Source: Flavobacterium gelidicaeli (GTDB lineage Bacteria > Bacteroidota > Bacteroidia > Flavobacteriales > Flavobacteriaceae). From it: a stretch of 64,000 nt of DNA. Of this stretch, positions 8,437-18,200 are shown one piece after another. Under the pieces are notes generated by a model. It was given only the letters and a program-made list of their open reading frames with translations. It ran no database searches and was not told the origin of the DNA. The stretch lies in the NCBI RefSeq assembly GCF_013294005.1, contig NZ_JABSNK010000008.1, positions 124,001 through 188,000 on the forward strand, written 5' to 3'. The position numbers and the translations under genes are program-made. Every line of letters begins with the position of its first letter. Within the stretch, counting starts at the first letter, position 1.

Positions 8437-8522
8437 CCACAACGGTTGTCCCGCTATTCGCTTCAATCTTTTAGCACGCCAAAAAAGGCGCACAAAAAGG
8501 ATTTCCACTCCTATCGCGGCTA
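8437..8522 (-). repeat. Flavobacterial hairpin element, copy 1 (Flavo-1-like)
   Basis: Read on the minus strand: TAGCCGCGATAGGAGTGGAAATCCTTTTT, then a hairpin core (GCGCC TTTTTT GGCGTGC) and AAAAGATTGAAGCGAATAGCGGGA. It aligns base for base with copies at 33985 and 37655 outside a variable central stem. The open frames over this stretch (8354-8623) are shadows. Confidence 0.7.
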
Positions 8523-8715
8523 TTTTACACCGTTCATCCCTTTTAAGAAAACACTCAAACAAACACTATTCACAATTAAAGTTTGAATCACCCATCACAA
8601 AATCATTTCAGAAACCAGTATAAATCCGTTTCATTCGTGACTCATCACCAATCATAAAACCAAACCACTTCAAAATTTTACCAATTATCTAATTGACTAT
8701 TTATCTAATTAAGTT

Positions 8716-8723
8716 TACTTTTG
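8716..8723 (+). promoter_or_regulatory. -7 box of pth
   Basis: TACTTTTG, final G five bases before the ATG at 8728: the same near-leaderless geometry as umuC and panD. Confidence 0.6.
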
Positions 8724-8727
8724 CAAC

Positions 8728-9354
8728 ATGATAAAATGGATCAACAAACTGTTTTCATCAACCAAAACAGTAGAAAATACAGATTATATGAAGAAATTTC
8801 TAATAGTAGGACTTGGAAATATAGGTGCTGAATATGTAAACACCAGACACAACATAGGCTTTAAAGTACTAGACCACCTTGCAAAAAAAGAGAGTCTTTC
8901 TTTTGAAACCGTAAAACTAGGCGCACTTGCCGAATACAAATTCAAAGGAAGAACATTCTTGCTATTGAAGCCCAATACCTACATGAACCTTAGTGGTAAA
9001 GCGGTAAAATACTGGATGGATAAAGAAAACATTCCTAAAGAAAACATCTTTGTCATCACTGATGATTTAAACCTTTCTTTTGGAACCATCCGCATCAAAC
9101 CAAAAGGCAGCGACGGAGGACACAACGGACTTAAAAACATCAACCTAGTACTAAACTCAAATGAGTATACTCGATTTAGATTCGGGATCAGTGATGAGTT
9201 TAAAAAAGGGCAACAAGTAGACTATGTACTAGGAGACTGGGATGAAATAGAAAAAGAAAAACTGCCTGAACGTTTAGAAACAGCTTCAGAAATCATTAAA
9301 GCTTTTGGTACAGCAGGTTTAGAAAACACCATGACAACCTATAACGGTAAATAA
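8728..9354 (+). CDS. pth: Peptidyl-tRNA hydrolase
   Basis: 208 residues. It releases tRNA from stalled peptidyl-tRNA in the cytoplasm. The core from residue 21 (MKKFLIVGLGNIGAEYVNTRHN) carries the family Asn and catalytic His of the TRHNIGF motif; later come KPNTYMNLSG and the DDLNLSFG and GSDGGHNGLKNI loops. The 20 residues before the core are extra relative to most bacteria; I keep the ATG at 8728 because the promoter at 8716-8723 is placed for it, but initiation at 8788 is possible. Single-gene unit ending near the hairpins at 9392-9520. Confidence 0.94.
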   Translation: MIKWINKLFSSTKTVENTDYMKKFLIVGLGNIGAEYVNTRHNIGFKVLDHLAKKESLSFETVKLGALAEYKFKGRTFLLLKPNTYMNLSGKAVKYWMDKENIPKENIFVITDDLNLSFGTIRIKPKGSDGGHNGLKNINLVLNSNEYTRFRFGISDEFKKGQQVDYVLGDWDEIEKEKLPERLETASEIIKAFGTAGLENTMTTYNGK

Positions 9355-9391
9355 CACCAAAATACAATAAGAGCCACCTACTTTTATAAAA

Positions 9392-9435
9392 TCGAGCGCA
9401 GTCGCGATGCAATAGCGGTTCTCGACTGCGCTCGA
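9392..9435. repeat. Palindromic intergenic repeat (CGACTGCGCTCGA family)
   Basis: Thirteen-base perfect inverted repeat (TCGAGCGCAGTCG / CGACTGCGCTCGA) around an 18-base loop. It is far more GC-rich than its surroundings. A half copy with the same text, CAGTTCGAGCGGAGTCGAGAACC, occurs at 32426-32448, so this is a dispersed REP-like repeat. Confidence 0.65.
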
Positions 9436-9486
9436 ACTGATTGATAATTGAACTGTTTTATAAATAGTATTAGCACAACATAAAAT

Positions 9487-9520
9487 AAAAAAGGGAAAAC
9501 TGTAAAGTTTTCCCTTTTTC
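9487..9520. terminator. Bidirectional terminator between pth and the metalloprotease gene
   Basis: Stem AAAAAGGGAAAACT / AGTTTTCCCTTTTT, loop GTAA, placed between two convergent genes. Confidence 0.8.
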
Positions 9521-9546
9521 ATATATCCATTATAAAATAGTGCGAA

Positions 9547-12219
9547 CTATTTAATCAGTAACTTTCTAACCGTTTTTTTACCGCCATCAATTACGGTCAT
9601 TATATAAAGACCTGTAGCTACACTACCAAGTTCTATGTCTTCTCTAAAAGTATTTTGCATACTATATTCTTTTTCAAATATTTTTCTTCCCGCAATATTA
9701 TGTACAAAAATCTTAATTTGACTTGCTCCAGAAGAAACAAATTCAACTGTGATATTTTCTTTAATGGGATCCTGATAAATAACAACATCGTCTTTAGAAA
9801 AATCTGTAGTATCAAGCACAAAATCTTTGGTACAAATAGCAATAGAAGCTGAAGTCAATGTTCCCGTATCTCCATCATACGCATCACGAATTCTAAAAGT
9901 CCAATCTCCACCTGCATTCTCACCATTAAACGCGGCTAATGATCCATCAGCAGTGATGGTTTGTAATGTTATCGTACCGCAAACAAGATCCCCTCCAGCA
10001 TCATCATAAGTCAACAATAAGCTACCCTCTTTATCACTACAACTTCTATTAAATAATTTCACAGTAGTACCACTCGGACTTACAACTTCCATATCTACAT
10101 CAGATAAATAAGCGTGATTGAAACCTACATTAAAATTAACATCCGAAATCGTAGCTGTAGTAGCCGGAACAGTAACCTTAACCGTTTTATAAGAAGCTGA
10201 TTCAGGAATAGTAAATGGTGTAGCAAATGTATAACTCGCACAACCAGTAGTTACCGTATAACCTATCGAGAAAGAAGTCTCATTGACCGCATAATAAATA
10301 TTATCAGTAGGCTCAATTAAAATCCTACAATCTTTAGCAACAACACTTGGAGCAATAATATCTTCACTACCATCATTAGGAGTATTTGAAGCTAAAACTG
10401 TTGGGAACGTCAAACCGCCATCTGTAGATAATTTAATATTCACATTTGCAGATCCCGCTAACATACTAGTATTATTAACAGCCCAAGTTATTTTTTTGGC
10501 TTGACCCTGAAGCCAACTTACATCGGCTGTATTTTGAGAGGTAATTTCAAACGGACCCGCAGTTGCACTAACATTTACTGTCATTTCATCATAATTAGTT
10601 TGAGCCGTTCCTACTGAACCATTATCTCTTGCTGTTAATACAAAGTGCAATGTTCTAGCTACAGTAGCCACAGACTCCCACTTACTAGTTAACTTATTAG
10701 AAAGCACATTAGCATAAGAAGGCATGTATCGTGTACTTGAGCTTACTGGTAAAAAAGACCGAAACAAGGGACCGTCTTTTTTAGTAGATATAGCAAAACT
10801 ATTCTCATTACTAGCAGTTACAGCACTATCGTCCTGTTCCCAAGTATAGGTTAAATTGCTTCCGTTTGTCGTTGAACCTGTTCCCTTTAAAATAAAAGCA
10901 GTACCGTTAGGAATCACATAATCAGTCCCTGCACTTACTACTGGTGCATTTGTAGCAATCGCAACATTTACAGGACAAGATTTTCTAGCAAGATTTTGTT
11001 GAATTTGCAAAATACTTGCATGCGTAAAATAATCATCTGATTTAGGCTGAATATCGTAATCAGTAGTAATTCCAGCATAAGCCATAATTGTAGAACCACT
11101 TCCAGGTTCAACACTCACTCCTGTTTCTTCTATATCATAAGAAAAAGTATGATTTGCACCCAACTGATGCCCCATTTCATGACTAACAAAATCAACATCA
11201 AAATCATCTCCCTCAGGCTTACTGTCAGAAGGAGAAGTAAAAGCACTTCCTTTACCAAAAGGATCACCAGCTGTAGGGGCATCACAAACACAACCAATAC
11301 AACCTGCATTTCCACCACCACCAGATGCTCCAAAAAGATGCCCAATATCATAGCCACTATTCCCAATCACTGATGTTAAATTTTCTTGCAACTCAAGGCT
11401 CCAATTACCGTCTGCTCCGGCAACAGCATCTGAATAAGGATCAGTTGCAGCATTAGTGTATATTAATTTTTCGTTGTCGGCAATGATATTTAATTGCAAC
11501 GCTAAATCTCTATTAAAAATCCCATTTACCCTACTCATAGTCGCATTCATAGCCGCTAAAGAACCTGCAACCGTACCTCCAAAATACGTAGTATATTCGG
11601 CTGTACAAGACAATGCCAATCGCATGGTTTTAAAAACTTTATTATTTGCCGCAACACGAGCAGTACTTGCTAATAATTTTTTATTTACCGCAACATCAGT
11701 CGTCTTACAAACCATAGGTAGACTTCCTTTTTCTCTATTTCTAGAGGTGATCAATGTGTATAATTTTTTATTATCTGGATACGCTTCAATAAACTCTGAA
11801 CCGCTATCTCCTCTTAAAACCATTGTTTGAATCCCCTTAGAAGAAACACTAAAATGCAAAGATGCTGTAGGATCTGTAATTCCAACTCCTGCATACCCAC
11901 GGATATCAGGATATTTGGCTTGTAATTCAGGTGCAAAATTAGAAGATTCCCAAACCATGAATTTTTCGATCACACCTTCACTATTTGGCATCGTCAACAC
12001 AACAGAACTTCCTTTATTATCTTTAATACCTTCAAGCGATTCATTTAAAAGTTGCTGATTTAATTGCAATAGCATTTTATCAGATGAGGAATTTGTTGTG
12101 CTATTTTTACTAGTTGTTACAACCTTAGATTGATTAACAACACTCCAAGGAGATTGGTTTTGCGCGTTCAAAGAGAAACACCAACCAATGATTAGCAATA
12201 ACAGGATATTTTTTTTCAT
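9547..12219 (-). CDS. Secreted reprolysin-like zinc metalloprotease with T9SS sorting domain
   Basis: About 890 residues from the ATG at 12219; an upstream in-frame ATG at 12252 would put eleven unlikely residues before the signal peptide (MKKNILLLLIIGWCFSLNAQ). A propeptide region is followed by a metzincin domain with the zinc motif HEMGHQLGANH at about residues 345-355. After it come Fn3/Ig-like stretches, then a P-domain-like region (LSDVDMEVVSPSGTTVKLFNR and DWTFRIRDAYDGDTGTL). The last ~75 residues form a type A T9SS sorting domain (IKIFVHNIAGRKIFEKEY, then GLYIMTVIDGGKKTVRKLLIK). It is exported through the outer membrane to degrade extracellular protein. Single gene. Confidence 0.9.
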   Translation of the reverse strand: MKKNILLLLIIGWCFSLNAQNQSPWSVVNQSKVVTTSKNSTTNSSSDKMLLQLNQQLLNESLEGIKDNKGSSVVLTMPNSEGVIEKFMVWESSNFAPELQAKYPDIRGYAGVGITDPTASLHFSVSSKGIQTMVLRGDSGSEFIEAYPDNKKLYTLITSRNREKGSLPMVCKTTDVAVNKKLLASTARVAANNKVFKTMRLALSCTAEYTTYFGGTVAGSLAAMNATMSRVNGIFNRDLALQLNIIADNEKLIYTNAATDPYSDAVAGADGNWSLELQENLTSVIGNSGYDIGHLFGASGGGGNAGCIGCVCDAPTAGDPFGKGSAFTSPSDSKPEGDDFDVDFVSHEMGHQLGANHTFSYDIEETGVSVEPGSGSTIMAYAGITTDYDIQPKSDDYFTHASILQIQQNLARKSCPVNVAIATNAPVVSAGTDYVIPNGTAFILKGTGSTTNGSNLTYTWEQDDSAVTASNENSFAISTKKDGPLFRSFLPVSSSTRYMPSYANVLSNKLTSKWESVATVARTLHFVLTARDNGSVGTAQTNYDEMTVNVSATAGPFEITSQNTADVSWLQGQAKKITWAVNNTSMLAGSANVNIKLSTDGGLTFPTVLASNTPNDGSEDIIAPSVVAKDCRILIEPTDNIYYAVNETSFSIGYTVTTGCASYTFATPFTIPESASYKTVKVTVPATTATISDVNFNVGFNHAYLSDVDMEVVSPSGTTVKLFNRSCSDKEGSLLLTYDDAGGDLVCGTITLQTITADGSLAAFNGENAGGDWTFRIRDAYDGDTGTLTSASIAICTKDFVLDTTDFSKDDVVIYQDPIKENITVEFVSSGASQIKIFVHNIAGRKIFEKEYSMQNTFREDIELGSVATGLYIMTVIDGGKKTVRKLLIK

Positions 12220-12395
12220 ATTTAAATATATATAGCTCCAAAAATAAAACATTTAAGTGTAAATAAAGGTGCTATTTTATAAATCAATTAATACAAACAG
12301 AATCCATAGTTACAACAGCAGTCATTTTTACTAAGAAAACATTAAAAAAACATCAAAATCAATTCTGGATATTCTCTCAATTAAAATAGATAGTA

Positions 12396-12403
12396 TAAAT
12401 TTG
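12396..12403 (+). promoter_or_regulatory. -7 box of ribF
   Basis: TAAATTTG matches TAnnTTTG. It overlaps the upstream TTG at 12401, which argues against that codon as the ribF start and favours the TTG at 12425. Confidence 0.5.
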
Positions 12404-12424
12404 CATAACTATAAAACAGTTCCA

Positions 12425-13354
12425 TTGAAGATTTTTCATTCTATAAACGATTTCAGCAGTTCTAAAAAAACGATTCTCACATTAGGTACCTTTGACGGCG
12501 TTCATATAGGTCATAAAAAAATTCTTGAAAAAGTCAACCAAAATACTCAGGAAGGAAAATACGAGAGTCTTGTACTAACTTTTTTTCCACATCCTAGAAT
12601 GGTGCTGCAAGAACAGTCTGATATTAAATTACTCAACACTATTTCTGAAAAAATTGAATTATTAGAAAAAATCGGAATTGAAAATTTAGTTATTCATCCG
12701 TTTGACGAAACTTTCTCTCGCCTTTCAGCTGAGGATTTTGTGGAAACAGTTTTAGTTAAAAAATTAAATATTCATAAAATCATCATTGGTCATGATCACC
12801 GCTTTGGCAGAAACAGAACCGCAAATATTGATGATTTAATTGATTTTGGAAAAAAATACGGCTTTGAAGTAGAACAAATATCTGTTCAAGAAATAAATGC
12901 AATCTCGGTTAGTTCGACTAAAATTAGAGCAGCACTTTCTGATGGAGATATGAGTCTTGCTAACAAATATTTAGGGTACGACTACTTTTTAACTGGTACC
13001 GTTTTTAAAGGAAAGCAACTCGGGCGAACAATAGGTTTTCCTACTGCAAATATCAATATTAAAGAAGACTACAAGTTAATCCCAAAAAAAGGGGCGTACA
13101 TCGTTGAAGCCATTATTAATAAAAAGCTTGTTTCGGGGATAATGAACATTGGCTTCAACCCTACCGTTAAAGGAGAAAGCTTGTCGCTAGAAATTCATTT
13201 CTTAAATTTTGAAGGAGATTTATACGATCAAAATTTATCTGTTTCACTTTTAGAATATTTACGTCCAGAGCAAAAGTTCGATTCTTTAGAACTATTGATA
13301 AAACAATTAGAAATAGACAAAGCAACAGCCATAGCATACTTCAACAAACGTTAA
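12425..13354 (+). CDS. ribF: Bifunctional riboflavin kinase / FAD synthetase
   Basis: About 309 residues. The N-terminal half is an FMN adenylyltransferase with LTLGTFDGVHIGHKKIL (HIGH-like nucleotide motif) and IIGHDHRFGRNR. The C-terminal half is the flavokinase with GRTIGFPTANI. It turns riboflavin into FMN and then FAD. The open frame extends up to a TTG at 12401, but that codon lies inside the -7 box; the TTG at 12425 gives the usual family start KIFHSINDF, so I place the start there. No other gene appears to share its transcript. Confidence 0.92.
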   Translation: MKIFHSINDFSSSKKTILTLGTFDGVHIGHKKILEKVNQNTQEGKYESLVLTFFPHPRMVLQEQSDIKLLNTISEKIELLEKIGIENLVIHPFDETFSRLSAEDFVETVLVKKLNIHKIIIGHDHRFGRNRTANIDDLIDFGKKYGFEVEQISVQEINAISVSSTKIRAALSDGDMSLANKYLGYDYFLTGTVFKGKQLGRTIGFPTANINIKEDYKLIPKKGAYIVEAIINKKLVSGIMNIGFNPTVKGESLSLEIHFLNFEGDLYDQNLSVSLLEYLRPEQKFDSLELLIKQLEIDKATAIAYFNKR

Positions 13355-13456
13355 TATTAGAACACTGACCTCAATATATTTCAATAATTTCCGTAGCTTT
13401 GATAGTGAAGCACTTATTTTCAAATAGTTAACTTTTAATAATTTAAAACTAAACGC

Positions 13457-13894
13457 ATGAAACTAACTAAAGAACTATATTATGGGATTATTATTTGGGT
13501 AGGAATTAGCATCTATTTCCTAATTATGAAAGCGTTAAACCTTGCAGATTTATTTTATCTACGAGCACTAAACATCCTTTTTATTTATTACGGTGTAAAT
13601 AGCGTTTTGAAAAGCAATTACAAAGAAGGAAAAAATAGTTTACCCGCAAATGCAACCTCGGCCCTGATAACCGGTCTTATAGGTGTATTTATTAGTATTG
13701 CAGGATTAGTCACTTACAGCTATATTCAAGGAGGCGACAAGTATATTGAATCGCTTTCAGCTTCGTTTTTATTTGGCGGAGACCCTACCGTTATAACTTA
13801 TGGTATTTCTTTGCTTTTTGAAGGCATCGTATCTGCAGTAATTGTAACATTTACTTTAATGTTATTTTGGAAAAAACGCTATCCATCTGACTAG
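13457..13894 (+). CDS. Small integral membrane protein, unknown
   Basis: 145 residues with four predicted membrane segments: about 10-27, 34-51 (weaker), 68-90 and 108-136. A lysine-rich cytoplasmic loop (SNYKEGKNSLP) lies after the second, and a positively charged tail follows the last. I recall similar proteins of flavobacteria but no functional name. No catalytic motif is visible. It sits between ribF and bioB with gaps of about 100-160 bases on each side and no clear -7 box of its own. Confidence 0.7.
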   Translation: MKLTKELYYGIIIWVGISIYFLIMKALNLADLFYLRALNILFIYYGVNSVLKSNYKEGKNSLPANATSALITGLIGVFISIAGLVTYSYIQGGDKYIESLSASFLFGGDPTVITYGISLLFEGIVSAVIVTFTLMLFWKKRYPSD

Positions 13895-14026
13895 CAAAAC
13901 AAAGCTTATCGATTTTAAATAAAAATTCCGAGTCGATAATAAATCTCTGAACCAATACATAACGTATTAACTTCATTCAAAATTAGGTTTTAAAGGCATT
14001 GCATTGATTCTTTAGAACTATTTGAT

Positions 14027-14034
14027 TACTTTTG
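14027..14034 (+). promoter_or_regulatory. -7 box of bioB
   Basis: TACTTTTG matches TAnnTTTG. It lies between the in-frame TTG at 14022 and the ATG at 14055, so the ATG is the real start and the leader is about 17 nt. Confidence 0.55.
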
Positions 14035-14054
14035 GGGCTTTAAAAAACGTATCA

Positions 14055-15140
14055 ATGAGCATTACAAAACATAATTGGACAAAAGAAGAGATTATTGCAA
14101 TATATAATAAACCTATGATGGACCTGCTTTTTGAAGCAGCATCTACTCATAGAGAACACCACGACCCTAATGTGGTTCAAGTTTCAACATTGCTGTCTAT
14201 AAAAACAGGTGGTTGTCCAGAGGATTGTGGTTACTGCCCACAAGCAGCTAGATACCATACTTCAGTAGAAGGAAATGATCTAATGTCAGTAAATCAGGTA
14301 AAAGCGCAAGCTTTAAGAGCTAAAGAAAGTGGTTCTTCAAGAGTGTGCATGGGAGCTGCATGGAGAAACGTTAAAGACGGACCAGAATTTGACCAAGTGT
14401 TAGAAATGGTGCGTACCATTAATAAGTTAGACATGGAAGTGTGTTGTACTTTAGGTATGATTACTGAAAACCAAGCACAACGCCTTGCTGAAGCTGGTTT
14501 ATATGCTTACAATCACAACTTAGACACCTCTGAAGAATATTATAAAGAAGTTATTTCGACTCGTGGCTTTGAAGACCGTTTAAAGACTATTGAAAACGTT
14601 CGCAAGACAAATGTAACAGTTTGTAGCGGTGGAATTATAGGAATGGGAGAAAGCATTGAAGACAGAGCAGGAATGCTTGTTGCTCTTTCTACATTAAACC
14701 CACAACCAGAATCGGTACCCATCAATGCGCTTGTAGCTGTTGAAGGAACTCCAATGGAAGAAGAAAAACCAGTTGAAATTTGGGAAATGATTCGCATGGT
14801 TGCTACCACACGTATCATCATGCCAGAAACTCAAGTTCGTTTATCAGCAGGTAGAATGAATATGAGCAGAGAAGGTCAAGCAATGTGCTTTTTTGCTGGT
14901 GCAAATTCTATTTTTGCCGGTGACAAACTACTTACAACTCCAAACCCAGATGTTAACGAAGACATGAAAATGTTTGAAATGTTAGGTCTAAATCCTCAAA
15001 AACCATTTACTAAAGTTTCGCAACCAGCAACTGTTGAAGCACAAGATTCACAGTACAACACACTTGGTGAAAAACCAAAATGGTCAAGACCAGGTCATAC
15101 AATTGACCGTAATCTTGAAGCCTCAGGTAAAGGAAAATAA
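14055..15140 (+). CDS. bioB: Biotin synthase
   Basis: 361 residues from the ATG at 14055 (MSITKHNWTKEEI). A radical SAM enzyme that inserts sulphur into dethiobiotin. The 4Fe-4S cysteines are in GGCPEDCGYCPQ (C54, C58, C61). YNHNLDTSEEYY is the characteristic BioB block and RLSAGR occurs near residue 260. It is separated by 18 kb from the other biotin genes (bioF, bioD, bioA at 34-37.6 kb, opposite strand), a common split in flavobacteria. An upstream TTG in the same frame lies before the promoter and is rejected. Confidence 0.96.
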   Translation: MSITKHNWTKEEIIAIYNKPMMDLLFEAASTHREHHDPNVVQVSTLLSIKTGGCPEDCGYCPQAARYHTSVEGNDLMSVNQVKAQALRAKESGSSRVCMGAAWRNVKDGPEFDQVLEMVRTINKLDMEVCCTLGMITENQAQRLAEAGLYAYNHNLDTSEEYYKEVISTRGFEDRLKTIENVRKTNVTVCSGGIIGMGESIEDRAGMLVALSTLNPQPESVPINALVAVEGTPMEEEKPVEIWEMIRMVATTRIIMPETQVRLSAGRMNMSREGQAMCFFAGANSIFAGDKLLTTPNPDVNEDMKMFEMLGLNPQKPFTKVSQPATVEAQDSQYNTLGEKPKWSRPGHTIDRNLEASGKGK

Positions 15141-15155
15141 AATTTTATTTATTAA

Positions 15156-15195
15156 AAAAACGCCCTGTTTTGAAATTCAAAATAGGGCGTTTTTC
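15156..15195. terminator. Bidirectional terminator after bioB
   Basis: Long stem AAAAACGCCCTGTTTTG / CAAAATAGGGCGTTTTT (one mismatch) between convergent genes. Confidence 0.8.
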
Positions 15196-15211
15196 GTTTA
15201 TTATTCCGTTA

Positions 15212-18200
15212 CTAATAAATAACTTTCCTGATTACCGTTTTATTATTATCCAATAAAATCTTAATTAAAAGAACATTGTTAGTTGACAAGAAATCTTCTA
15301 GAGTAATAAAGTTATCATTAACTGCTTTTTGCTCATATACACTTCTTCCTGAAATATCATATATTTTAATTGCTTTAATCAACACATCAGAGGTTACATT
15401 GAGATACTTATTAGAAACTGATACAATAGTTCCGGATTGCGATTCTTCAAAATCATCAGTATTTAATGTCTGATTTTTAAAAACAAGTACAAAACGGTTA
15501 TTGAATACTCCTGTATCACTTTCGAAACTATAAAACCCTTGTTTTAAATCGTGTGTTTTATTATTCATGTTATCTTTTAAGTATACTTGTTGATCGACGA
15601 ACAAACCATCAACCTCATCAATATCAATTTTGTAATTCCCTCCAATTTTAGTTTCATACCCCAAAACTATTTCTTCAGTATTCTCAAATGGCAATCCCTT
15701 CGCTTGTATGGCAAGTTGTTTTTCACCACTAATACTATAAAAATTAATATCTTTATTTCCATTGAAACTTTCTCCATCTAAAGCATGATCATAAGAAGCG
15801 GTTCCGCCATCAATAAAACCAACAAGCATTTGCTTAAAAAAACCCTCATCAGTATACATATTCAACCATATTCGGTGCTTTTCTAATGCACTAAGCTTGC
15901 CTTTATTTTGCGAAGCTATCATTCTAAAAAACTGACTATTCTCAGCTGTCACACGCATCGAATTATCAAATTCAACCACTCCACTATCAGTAGTTGAAGA
16001 AACAAAAAATGACTGACCTGAAGCTATTTTACCATTAGGCTTAGACGTATTTGCAGCAGCACTTATAGAGGGTGCTGTTCCTACACCACCCAATAAATTG
16101 TAAACCGCATAATCATCAGATGTGTAATTATTATTTGTGATAGGCGTATTATGCGACCATAAATAAATTGTGCCGTTCATGACGCTGGCATTCTTCTGCA
16201 AGAATACATCGGCGTCAATTGCAGAAGGATAAGGGTTTCCAATTAAATTATGACTTAGAGCCGTTCCTAAAGCAATCGTCTTTTTACCATTATGCGGAAC
16301 TCCAATAAAATTAGCTTCGTGAATTTCTTTTAAATTGTCTGAAAAACTCTGTGGCCCTCTAATAATATATCCTTTTGCTACTTTCATAATTGCAGCTGGA
16401 TCAGCCCCTAACCACGAATTTGATATTGGTGAAAACGAGAAGAACTTGTCCATAGCGGTTTCAGGAGAGGTAGCCAGCAAGGTATGATCAGCAACAGGAG
16501 AAGACCAATAAGTATAATCAAATTTTAAAATAGGAGTCGTTTTCCTTACTACGAAAGCCGTAGCAGTATTTTCTATTTCATCCTCATCTTGATAAAGCGA
16601 AGCATTATTCTCTAAAATTAAAGTACCTAAGCCTGAATAGTCAAATCGTAATGAAAATGTTTCATCACTTGTAATGGTCACACTTTTATCTAAAGCAATA
16701 CTACAAGAACAGGCATCAATAGAGGCGCTAGCTATATAATCACTATTAAATAAAGCACTTTTATAAATTGTAGGCAAGCCGTTACTCCATTTTTGATTCT
16801 CCCACACAGTATTATCAGTACATAATTTAATACGAGCTACACGGTGTTTAGCAATTCCCGAAACCGAATTGAAGTTCCCTCCAATCATTAGCATTCCTTT
16901 AGCGGTAAAACTAGTGGAATAAAGTGTATTATTTAAGTCAACAAAAAAAGAAGAGTCATAAGTACCATTAGCTAATAAACGAGCCAATCGCTTAACTGGA
17001 TATCCATCATATTTACCTGTAAACGTTCCGCCTATTAAGATTCTATCATCTGGTTGAACCAATAAAGAACGCACTGTACCATTACTCAAACCAGTACCTG
17101 AAATGAATGAAGTATCTAAACTACCATTAGTTGTTAGTCGCAATAGCCTTTTAATAAGGACACCATTAAAGTTTTGAAATATTCCACCCACAATAATTTT
17201 ACCATCTGACTGAAGCGCTAGAGTATAGACATTTTTATCAAAACCCGTTCCTGTATCAAAACTAGTGTCAATACTTCCATCAGTATTTAACCGAAGTAAC
17301 CTATTATAATTAGTTCCGTTGAAGCTTAGGAAACGTCCTGCAATAATCATTTTTCCATCATTTTGTAAAACAACAGCGTCAATCGTACCATCAGCGCCAG
17401 AACCAATATTAAAACTAGCATCTAGTGAGCCATCTGCTAATAACCTTACAATTTTATTTACTGGAGCATCATTATACTTTGTAAAACTTCCTGCAATAAC
17501 AATCTTACCATCTGGCTGAAGCACCATTGCATAAATCTGGTTGTTAATCGCAATCCCATTTAAAAAAGAAGTATCAATTGAACCATCAGCTAATAAACGA
17601 ACTAATTTACTTGTTGCATTTCCGTTATAACTAGTAAAACCTCCAGCCATAATAATTTTACCATCATCTTGCAAAACAGCAGTACGCACCGTGTTGTTTG
17701 CTCCTGATTTCCCAGTATTAAAAGTAGTATCAAGACTACCATCAACATTTAAACGAGCAGCTTTAGAAATTGGAATACCATTAAAACTGTTGAAATTACC
17801 AAAGATCATCGTTTGGCTATTAGCCAAAGGCAGTGTTTTATAGACACTATTATCAAAACCAACATTTGAACTTAGAAAATCTACATCCAGAACACCATTA
17901 GCATCGAGTTTAGCTAATCTACCCCTATTTTGAGAATTAAAAACAGAAAAAGAACCACCTACAAACCAAGAGCCATCAGCTGCAGAAGTAAAAGCATACA
18001 CAGTAGCTGTTGCAGGTCCCGAACCAATATCAAATAATGTATTAATCGTACCATTTGCTTTAAGCATAACCATTTTAAGTACTGGAATACCATTATAATC
18101 TTTAGTAAAGCCACCACCAACCATAATATTACCATTATCTATAGCCTTTATTACAGCCACACTACTATTACTAAAACCCGTTCCCGAAAGAAAAGTGGCA

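Noticed and set aside
8354..8623. Two overlapping plus-strand open frames of 73-89 codons after rplY
   Set aside because: They start inside the rplY terminator and run across the hairpin element at 8437-8522; the translations have no domain, signal or codon pattern of a gene.
9319..9522. Minus-strand open frame of 67 codons between pth and the metalloprotease
   Set aside because: It is made of the palindromic repeat and the terminator read as protein.
12401..12424. Upstream TTG as ribF start
   Set aside because: It lies within the TAAATTTG -7 box, and family alignment from memory begins at KIFHSI.
14022..14054. TTG start extending BioB by eleven residues
   Set aside because: A -7 box (14027-14034) lies downstream of it, and the extra residues are not part of BioB.
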